A stretch of 56,452 nucleotides of DNA from Bacteroidaceae bacterium (GTDB lineage Bacteria; Bacteroidota; Bacteroidia; Bacteroidales; Bacteroidaceae): assembly GCA_900769465.1 (NCBI GenBank), contig CAAGGT010000159.1, positions 1 to 56,452 of the forward strand. The letters run 5' to 3'. Each line of letters starts with the position of its first letter. Positions within the stretch are counted from its first letter, which is position 1. Shown in pieces: positions 1 through 6,894 of this stretch. The notes beneath the pieces were generated by a model. The model ran no database searches and had not been told where the DNA came from. It was given only the letters and a program-made list of their open reading frames with translations. A program made the position numbers and the translations under genes.

Positions 1-447
1 GAAGAAAATGCAAGTGAACAATTAAGGTTGAGGACTGCCGTAGAATGTTATGGCGAGCAAAAAACGAAGCCAATAATGGTTTGCTACTGATCCAATCCTT
101 CCAATTAAAGATACTATATGCCCACACTAAATTTCTACTGAGGCAAAAAAAAGACTCCATTCTTACGACATTCCGGACACGGACACCATATCCATTCTTT
201 GCAAGCCAAAAAGTCATTATACCATCCATAGCAGTCTTATCTTGCTACAGAGACACTGTTGCTAATTATCGTCCGGAAATATTCGTAATCGTGCGGAATC
301 TATCAAAAAATCACACATTCCGCACGATTCAAGCCATTTTGGGTGATGATTTATAATTATTCATATCTTGGATTATAGTCCAAACAGCTGATTGAATTCG
401 AATTTCATTCGAAATTCACATAAGACTTCGCACACTCAACAAACAAT
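1..447. other. Left-edge region without a supported gene
   Basis: AT-rich sequence downstream of the minus-strand Sus-like operon. A 103-codon open frame on plus (45-356) has no start context, no recognisable domain and an unusual composition, so I do not call it a gene. The only clear structure is the 13-bp inverted repeat at 287-329. The region may be the far end of an intergenic spacer whose neighbour lies outside the window. Confidence 0.5.
287..329. repeat. 13-bp perfect inverted repeat, 17-bp spacer
   Basis: AATCGTGCGGAAT at 287-299 is repeated in inverted form at 317-329. There is no T-run after either arm, so it is not a standard terminator. It could be a protein-binding dyad, an RNA hairpin or the trace of a mobile element; the sequence does not decide. 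Confidence 0.6.
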
Positions 448-479
448 AAAAAAGCGAACCTCGAAAGGTTCGCTTTTTT
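448..479 (-). terminator. Rho-independent terminator of the Sus-like operon
   Basis: Perfect 13-bp arms (448-460 and 467-479) around the loop TCGAAA. The stem core is GCGAACC/GGTTCGC with A/T runs outside, giving a U-run in either direction. It lies 22 bp past the stop of the last gene of the minus-strand operon. Confidence 0.85.
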
Positions 480-501
480 ACGTATATCGCTGAAAAATAA
501 A

Positions 502-1452
502 TTATTCAGCAATTGTTGTTGTGCTCAAGTCAAGTTTGAATGCACCATTCAGGTTAGCATAAGCCATGCCCCAATCAGCCATCTGCACAACAAGGCCCTT
601 GACAGGGAATGTGATGCAAAGGTCCTCATCCAATGTACCCATCAAACCTGCAGCCTTAACAGTTTCGAATGGATAACCATTAGCCATCATATAGTATCCG
701 TAAGATGTCATTGAGAACATGCCGTAACCCCAGTCCATACCCATTTCGCACCAACCGTCGATGTAAATACCTTCTGGGTCCTCACAATTGAATGTAATGT
801 AATAATCCTTCTTGGTATCATAGTCACCTGGAGCATTGTAAGGGAATGCTGCACCATAAGCATTCTTCATACGTATAATATTAGGATTCTCAACAGCCTG
901 TTCTACCTCAACCTCATAAGTCAGGCACTGCAATCCAAATCCTGGAGAACCGGCAACGTCCTCTGTATAGAGAGCCTTACCAATAGACTGCCAGTTGTAC
1001 TCAACCAAGATTGAAATACTTGCGCTGCTGTTACCTGTGATTGAAGCATTGTGTGGGAAATAGTTCAAAGAGTCAACAACAAAAGCAATGTTTGCTGTGT
1101 ACTTTGTACCAAGAGCGATGTTGTCATAATCAACATCAATTACCAACTCTGCAAAATCCTTACCATCAACGAATACCGCTGCTGTTGTATCAATTGTCAG
1201 AATTGGGTGGCTGAGAGTCACATCAAGAGGCAAAGTAACGTTACCATTGGTGTTGTTACGGAACACCTTGACAACAATCTGACGTACAGTGTCAACCGGT
1301 GTCAGGACATAGTTTGATGCCTTCTGCTCAAATGAGTATGTAGGCTCACTTGTAGTATCGTATGGTTCCCAAGCGCCTTCTGTACTACAAGATGCAAAGA
1401 ATCCTGCAGTCAAGGCCATTGCCATTACTATAAATGATTTAAAAATTTTCAT
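502..1452 (-). CDS. Surface lipoprotein, third gene of a SusCD operon (SusE/F-like position)
   Basis: Predicted 316-residue lipoprotein. Residues 1-21 form a signal peptide and Cys22 follows FFAS, a plausible Bacteroidota lipobox. The N-terminal half looks like a beta-sandwich of the kind found in DUF4843/Calx-beta-type SusE/SusF partners; the C-terminal half is rich in Gly, Tyr, Met and Trp (about residues 225-265), typical of carbohydrate-contacting surfaces. Position directly after a SusD gene suggests an outer-surface glycan-binding accessory. The fold and ligand are inferred; I see no catalytic motif. Probably co-transcribed with the two upstream genes, with a short intercistronic hairpin between it and susD. 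Confidence 0.7.
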   Translation of the reverse strand: MKIFKSFIVMAMALTAGFFASCSTEGAWEPYDTTSEPTYSFEQKASNYVLTPVDTVRQIVVKVFRNNTNGNVTLPLDVTLSHPILTIDTTAAVFVDGKDFAELVIDVDYDNIALGTKYTANIAFVVDSLNYFPHNASITGNSSASISILVEYNWQSIGKALYTEDVAGSPGFGLQCLTYEVEVEQAVENPNIIRMKNAYGAAFPYNAPGDYDTKKDYYITFNCEDPEGIYIDGWCEMGMDWGYGMFSMTSYGYYMMANGYPFETVKAAGLMGTLDEDLCITFPVKGLVVQMADWGMAYANLNGAFKLDLSTTTIAE

Positions 1453-1496
1453 AATCTCTGATTTTTATTTTTGTTTTGGTCCAAAATTTCCCCCAC

Positions 1497-1513
1497 CCCT
1501 GCACGGGGCAGGG
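1497..1513 (-). other. Intercistronic GC hairpin between SusD-like gene and lipoprotein gene
   Basis: CCCTGC (1497-1502) and GCAGGG (508-513 of the same kilobase, i.e. 1508-1513) form a 6-bp stem in an otherwise AT-rich 75-bp gap. On the minus transcript no U-run follows, so it is more likely an mRNA-stabilising or processing stem than a terminator. Such stems can set the ratio of SusC/D to downstream products; this role is inference. Confidence 0.45.
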
Positions 1514-1527
1514 AAAATAAAGATTTT

Positions 1528-3135
1528 TTACTCTGTAACAGGCTCTGGAGATGGAGCTGTCGGGTTGTTGTCAGCCTCGGTCAACATTGGATTAGACTCA
1601 ATCTCATCCTGTGGGATAGGAAGAATCAACGCATCGTCACCTGTTGGGATATTGAATGTTGTGTGAGCCTCGAAGCCGGCACCACGACGGTCCATATCCT
1701 TCTTCAGACGCATCATATCGGCATAAGAGAAGCCCTCGCCCCAAAGCTCTATACGGCGCTGGAACCAAACCTTATCCTGAACCTGCTTTGCAGTCAAAGC
1801 AGAGCCGTCCTTGCTTGCGCAACTGTATGCAGAGTCACGATATGCCTTCACGAATGCCTCCAATGTAGCAGCACCCTCAGTTGGGTTACCGGCCATAGCC
1901 TGAGCCTCTGCAAGGATAAGATACATCTCTTCAACACGCATCAAAGGAATATCGTTTGCATTTGTTGATGTGTAAACCTTGTCCTGGTAGCAACCGAACT
2001 TCATCTGAGTGTAAGGAGGAATACCTGTCTCAGCTACATAAGCAGCCTGCTCGCCATTGAGGTTAGGAGACTCGGCATTCTCGTTCAACCACCAGCCCTT
2101 GCGAACGTCTGTTGCAGGAATCTGAGCATAGAGAGAAGAGTTAATCTTTCTCCAAGCACCTACAGATGCATAACCGTAGTTGAGCGAGCCCATGTGTGAT
2201 GGGAAGTTACAGATACCAGATATTACAGGACGGTCTGTCTCGGCTACGAGAATACCCCACATCCAAGATGCATCGTCGATATCGCTGAAAGTTGGATGAT
2301 CAACATCTGAAGCATCATAAGGAGTAGCAGCAGTGTTGTCAATAGCAGCCTGTGCATCACTTGCTGCAGCAGCCCAGTTATTCATTACGAGGTTAACACG
2401 TGCACGCATACCATATGCTACAGCAAGGTCAACATAACGCTTGTCCTCACGAACAGCTGATGATGATGACAGCAGCTCGATAGCGCAGTCAAGGTCGCTC
2501 ATAATCTGTTCATACACCTCAGCAACTGTAGAACGCTTGATACCGGTGTTAGGAACACTCTCAAAGTTCTCCTCTGTGATAAGAAGTACACAAGGCTTGT
2601 TCTCATTGCCAACATATGTGTGCTGGAAATACTGCGCCAAAGTGTAGTAGTCAAAAGCACGGATTGTCAAAGCCTGAGCAAGATAGAACTTGAGGGCATC
2701 ATCTGCAGGCTCGTAAGTACCGATTGTCTGTACAACGCTGTTGGCAGAAGATATCTGCTTGTAGGCTGTTGTCCAGATTGAATAAGGTACAAAGTTTGTC
2801 CAGCTCAAATCTGAATAATCCAAAGATGAAGCAAACCAGTTGTAACCTATGTCATCCGATACAAGGTCCATACCACGTGTGTCGGTGAACAACATTGTTG
2901 CAGGATAGTAGAGGTCATTGTGGTTAGCCTCACCGGTCAACTTACCGAAGTTGTAGAAACCTGCGGGAATAGCTGCGATACTAGCTTTGATTCGGTCTGG
3001 GTTTGAAGCAACAGCCTCGGCCTTCTGCTCGGTTGTGACTGTTGAACCCATCGGTGCTGTATCAAGGTCGTTACAGCTCACCATAGCGAGAGCCGCAAAC
3101 GCCGATGCAACGAATTTATATTTAAAGTTCTTCAT
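1528..3135 (-). CDS. SusD/RagB-family nutrient-binding outer membrane lipoprotein
   Basis: Predicted 535 residues. Signal peptide followed by Cys21 (AMVSC), then the acidic-start surface segment CNDLDTAP seen in SusD proteins. The body has the helical TPR-like scaffold of the family, with the typical C-terminal segment containing RVEEMYLILAEA and the RRIELWGEGF block (about residues 400-480). SusD lids close over the SusC barrel and bind the glycan before import. I start at the ATG at 3135 because an in-frame GTG 9 bp upstream adds only three residues and no signal-peptide quality. It lies 20 bp downstream of the SusC-like gene and is clearly in its operon. The glycan specificity cannot be read from the sequence. 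Confidence 0.92.
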   Translation of the reverse strand: MKNFKYKFVASAFAALAMVSCNDLDTAPMGSTVTTEQKAEAVASNPDRIKASIAAIPAGFYNFGKLTGEANHNDLYYPATMLFTDTRGMDLVSDDIGYNWFASSLDYSDLSWTNFVPYSIWTTAYKQISSANSVVQTIGTYEPADDALKFYLAQALTIRAFDYYTLAQYFQHTYVGNENKPCVLLITEENFESVPNTGIKRSTVAEVYEQIMSDLDCAIELLSSSSAVREDKRYVDLAVAYGMRARVNLVMNNWAAAASDAQAAIDNTAATPYDASDVDHPTFSDIDDASWMWGILVAETDRPVISGICNFPSHMGSLNYGYASVGAWRKINSSLYAQIPATDVRKGWWLNENAESPNLNGEQAAYVAETGIPPYTQMKFGCYQDKVYTSTNANDIPLMRVEEMYLILAEAQAMAGNPTEGAATLEAFVKAYRDSAYSCASKDGSALTAKQVQDKVWFQRRIELWGEGFSYADMMRLKKDMDRRGAGFEAHTTFNIPTGDDALILPIPQDEIESNPMLTEADNNPTAPSPEPVTE

Positions 3136-3155
3136 GATATTCACATTTTAAATTA

Positions 3156-6100
3156 TTAGAATGTTACCTTGATACCACCAGAGAATGTACGCAACGCACC
3201 ATAAGTAGATGTTGTTGTTGACATAGTACCCTTACGTGGGTCCATACCCTTGCGAGCGCTGAACAAAGCTACGTTGTCGGCAGCACCATAGATACGGATT
3301 GAGTTCAAACCGATTGCACGCATCCACTTCTTGGGGAATGTGTAACCGAATGTGATGTTGTTCAATGAGAGGTAGTCAGAAGATACCAACCAACGGTCTG
3401 ACTGAGAGTTTGCATACTTGTCATTGTAGTTCAAACGTGGAACGTCTGTGAAACGGTTCTCAGGTGTCCAAGCATTTGCAATGTCATTGTGCCAGTTGCG
3501 ACCTGCTGATGAAGATGTACCACCGTGCATCATTGAAGCATAAGTGTTGTCATAGAGCTTACCACCCAACTGATATGCGAACTGAACAGAGAGGTCGAAA
3601 CCATAGAACTCAAGGCTTGTACCGAAACCACCGTACATATCAGGAGCGATATCACCGGTAGCCTCACGATATGTCTGCTGAGCAACTGACCAGTCATCAG
3701 TTATATAAACCTCGGGAACGAAAGCTGCAATCTCCTCTTCTGTTGCATCGCTTGCAGGCTTTGTCTTAGCATAGTAGAGAGCAAGACCGGTATGTGGGTC
3801 TACACCTGCATACTTTGGCAAGTAGTACTGGTAGCGTGACTCACCCTCGCGATAGATAGTTGTACCGCTGATGTACTCACCCTCGAGCTCAGGAGCCAAC
3901 TCGTTGATAACGTTCTTCTGGAATGTTGCATTTGCAAAGATATCCCAACGGAAGTTACGAGTGTCGATAGGAGTTGAGTTCAACTCGATTTCAAGACCGC
4001 TGTTTGTCATAGAACCGATGTTTACAGGAATCTCGCTGTAACCGTTAGAAGGAGCAACCGCCTTGTAGTAGAGCATATCACTTGTCTGACGACCGAAGTA
4101 CTCAATTGTACCGCTCAACTTACCCTTAAAGAAAGAGAAGTCAATACCGGCGTTGTAAGAGTTACTCTTCTCCCAAGTCAACTCAGGGTTACCCTTGTAA
4201 GCCAAGAGACCATCAGAGAACACACCGTCAGCACCAGTTACAGTATACTGGTCGAGGTATGCATAGTAGTTACCCACGTTGTCGTTACCCTGCTGACCGA
4301 AAGAAGCCTTGAGCTTCAAGATGTCAATCCAAGATGCCTTCTTCATAAAGTTCTCCTTGCTGATAACCCAAGCTGCAGATGCAGACCAGAAGTTACCCCA
4401 GCGTTTGTCGGGGTGGAAACGTGAAGAAGCATCACGACGATAAGAAGCACTGATGAAGTATCTCTCGCTGTAGTCCCAGTTCAAACGACCGAAGAAACCG
4501 CGTGTAGCGTACTCACCGTATGAACCGCCACCACGCTTCTGGTCAATAGTGTTATTGATGGTAAAGTCACCTGGTTTGTAGAGGTTCTGACCTGTAGCAT
4601 ATACATTCTCTGAATTGTAGTTGTATGCCTCGTAACCGAGTGTAAGGTCAATTGTGTTGTTGCTGAATGACTTTGTATAGTTTGCAAGATACTGCTGGTT
4701 GAAAGAGAATACGCGGGTCTGGCTCTGGTATGCGTTACCGCCGTAGCTTGCGCTCTGACCGTAGCGTGCGTTACCAACTGAGTGATAGCGTGTGTTGTCA
4801 ATGTGTGTACCAAGTGATGCAGTCAACTTGAGGCCCTTGAGAGGAGTGATTTCAGCGAACCACTTGCCGTTGAAGATGTCCATCAAGTACTCCTCTTTGT
4901 TGTAGAGAAGGTCACTCATCGGGTTAGACATTGACATAAAGTTACGTGTGTTGTTTGTTGAAGAACCATCACCGTAGTCATAGATAGGGTTGCCGCTGTT
5001 GGCGTCTATAGCGATGCTACCGTCAGCGTTGCGAACATAGAAAGGATATACAGGAGCAATCTCATTTGCAATGTAGAATGCATTGGCAGATGAAGAAGTG
5101 TTTGTCTGATCACCAGGGTAACGGCTGTTGCTGTTTGTATAAGAGAGGCTTGTACCAATCTTCAACCATTTCTTTGCCTGATAGTCAACGTTCAAACGTG
5201 TAGAAAGACGGTTGAAACCAGAGTTCTCAATGATACCGCCATCCTCGAGATAACCGGCAGAGAAGTAGTAGTTAACCTTATCTGTACCACCGGCAACAGA
5301 GAAGTTGTACTCCTGACGCATCTGGCTATTGATCATACCGGCTGTCCAATCGTCCGGTGTATAATAGTACTTACCGTCGCTGTAACCGAGAGTTGCACGT
5401 GGGTCAACCTTACCGTCAAGACCGATAAGACCCTCAAGTGGAGTACCCTGGACAACTGCACCACAGTCGCCGCAGATTGAATTACCGCTCAAATCATAGA
5501 TCTGATAACCGATTGCAGGGAACAACTCGGCATTAGCATATCTGTGTGCATTCAAAGGAGAGTAACCGAGGCTGTAGATACCGGCATTGTAGAAGCTCTT
5601 GTAAAGAGTCTCCATATAGAGGTCGGTAGACTCCATTACATCATACTTACCGATCTGGCGCTGGTTAACACCCCACTTTGCATCGAAAGAGATACGTGCA
5701 TTACCGCTGTTACCCTTCTTTGTTGTTACCATGATGACACCGTTCGCACCACGCGCACCGTAAAGTGCAGATGCAGCAGCATCCTTCAACACTGACATAT
5801 TCTCGATATCGGCAGGGTTGATTGATGAGATGTCACCGTCGAAAGGCATACCGTCAACAACATACAATGGGTCGTTACCGGCATTCAAAGAACCTACACC
5901 ACGCACGCGTACTGTAGCAGAAACACCAGGCTGGCCGTTTGCACTTGTTACCTGCACACCGGCAATAGCACCTGAAAGCGCGTTGGTTACGTTAGAAACC
6001 TGACGCTTCTCGATGTTCTCGGCCTTAACGACTGAAGCAGAACCGGTAAACGCCGATTTCTTTGCTGTACCATAGGCAACGACTACGACGTCATCAAGAG

Positions 6101-6404
6101 TAACGCCATCCTCAACGAGGATAATCTTCATTGGCTTACCTCTTGTAATTTTCACCTCCTGTGTTGTCATACCTACGTATGATACACGAAGTGTAGTAGC
6201 TGTTGCAGGCACATTTTCAATTGTAAAACCACCTTCCATATCGGTACCGGCACCAACTGTAGTACCGACAACGAATACAGAGGCTCCGAAAACAGGCTCA
6301 CCATCAGCCTCCGAGTAAACCTTACCCGTAACAGTTGTGGTTTGCGCTGTTGCCATACCTATACCCATACAGATAAAGGTCAATAGAAATAGCACTCTTT
6401 TCAT
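3156..6404 (-). CDS. SusC/RagA-family TonB-dependent outer membrane transporter
   Basis: Predicted 1082 residues. Order of parts: signal peptide (1-20, ending ATAQ), carboxypeptidase-regulatory-like beta domain (about 22-100, with the GxVxDxxGEPVxGA-type pattern), TonB-dependent plug (about 115-225, with NVTNALSGAIAGVQV and the LKDAAASALYGARGANGVI block diagnostic of SusC), then a 22-strand-type barrel ending in a terminal aromatic (VTF). It imports oligosaccharides into the periplasm using TonB energy, together with the SusD-like lid encoded next. A CGDC motif at about residue 310 is unusual in a barrel region. First gene of the operon; the regulator (usually ECF sigma/anti-sigma, SusR or hybrid two-component) is not in the window. 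Confidence 0.95.
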   Translation of the reverse strand: MKRVLFLLTFICMGIGMATAQTTTVTGKVYSEADGEPVFGASVFVVGTTVGAGTDMEGGFTIENVPATATTLRVSYVGMTTQEVKITRGKPMKIILVEDGVTLDDVVVVAYGTAKKSAFTGSASVVKAENIEKRQVSNVTNALSGAIAGVQVTSANGQPGVSATVRVRGVGSLNAGNDPLYVVDGMPFDGDISSINPADIENMSVLKDAAASALYGARGANGVIMVTTKKGNSGNARISFDAKWGVNQRQIGKYDVMESTDLYMETLYKSFYNAGIYSLGYSPLNAHRYANAELFPAIGYQIYDLSGNSICGDCGAVVQGTPLEGLIGLDGKVDPRATLGYSDGKYYYTPDDWTAGMINSQMRQEYNFSVAGGTDKVNYYFSAGYLEDGGIIENSGFNRLSTRLNVDYQAKKWLKIGTSLSYTNSNSRYPGDQTNTSSSANAFYIANEIAPVYPFYVRNADGSIAIDANSGNPIYDYGDGSSTNNTRNFMSMSNPMSDLLYNKEEYLMDIFNGKWFAEITPLKGLKLTASLGTHIDNTRYHSVGNARYGQSASYGGNAYQSQTRVFSFNQQYLANYTKSFSNNTIDLTLGYEAYNYNSENVYATGQNLYKPGDFTINNTIDQKRGGGSYGEYATRGFFGRLNWDYSERYFISASYRRDASSRFHPDKRWGNFWSASAAWVISKENFMKKASWIDILKLKASFGQQGNDNVGNYYAYLDQYTVTGADGVFSDGLLAYKGNPELTWEKSNSYNAGIDFSFFKGKLSGTIEYFGRQTSDMLYYKAVAPSNGYSEIPVNIGSMTNSGLEIELNSTPIDTRNFRWDIFANATFQKNVINELAPELEGEYISGTTIYREGESRYQYYLPKYAGVDPHTGLALYYAKTKPASDATEEEIAAFVPEVYITDDWSVAQQTYREATGDIAPDMYGGFGTSLEFYGFDLSVQFAYQLGGKLYDNTYASMMHGGTSSSAGRNWHNDIANAWTPENRFTDVPRLNYNDKYANSQSDRWLVSSDYLSLNNITFGYTFPKKWMRAIGLNSIRIYGAADNVALFSARKGMDPRKGTMSTTTSTYGALRTFSGGIKVTF

Positions 6405-6843
6405 AATAATGAATTTAAGTTAATAATAATAATGAATTTGTGTCTTTTTGTAAAGTTCATCTCCAAATAAAAGAAATGAATGGCGCGAAAATACAACTTT
6501 TTACATAATATTTAAAATAAGTTAAGCACTTTTTTTCAACAAAAGTGTTAAAATTTTATCAAAACGGCATTTTTACGCACTTTTTGCTCACTTTTATCCA
6601 CGTTGTGCAATGAGTTTTTAAATAGTTTAAAAGAATCACACAAGAACATTTACGCACTTTTTTAAACGCTATAACATTGACAAACAACAACATACAGCAA
6701 CAAACAAAACAAAAACGCCTGTTTTTACAAAAAGTTAGTCAAAATGGTCAAAACACAGGCAATGGGATACTTTTAAAATGATTTTAGTTTTTAACACTTT
6801 TAAACAAAAGCAAAGAATGCACACGCGCGCACATATATAATAT
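6405..6843 (-). promoter_or_regulatory. AT-rich upstream region of the SusC operon with repeated motif
   Basis: About 440 bp without a gene. Read on minus, AAAAAGTGCGTAAA occurs twice (ends at 6585-6575 and at about 6662-6652), 77 bp apart, with a weaker GTGCTTA version at 6526-6537; these could be operators. A possible -7 box TATTTTCG lies at 6493-6486 but lacks a convincing -33 partner, so the promoter is not firmly placed. A stretch of alternating purine/pyrimidine (ACACGCGCGCACATATATA) lies at about 6820-6839. Confidence 0.4.
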
Positions 6844-6873
6844 AAGGTGAGAGCGGAAAACAGCTTTCACCTT
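6844..6873 (-). terminator. Hairpin downstream of the amidase-like gene
   Basis: Arms AAGGTGAGAGC (6844-6854) and GCTTTCACCTT (6863-6873) pair over 11 positions with one G-U, loop 8 nt. On the minus transcript it is followed by an AU-rich stretch, not a clean U-run, so terminator function is likely but not certain. The element TTTCACCTT recurs three times between 6865 and 6900. Confidence 0.5.
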
Positions 6874-6894
6874 TCAGATTTCACCTTTAAGATT

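Noticed and set aside
45..356. 103-codon frame on plus at the left edge
   Set aside because: No ribosome-binding context, no domain, odd amino-acid make-up and no neighbour to support it. A gene fragment cannot be excluded but there is no evidence for one.
6820..6839. Alternating purine/pyrimidine tract as Z-DNA-forming element
   Set aside because: Short, and nothing in the context shows a function.
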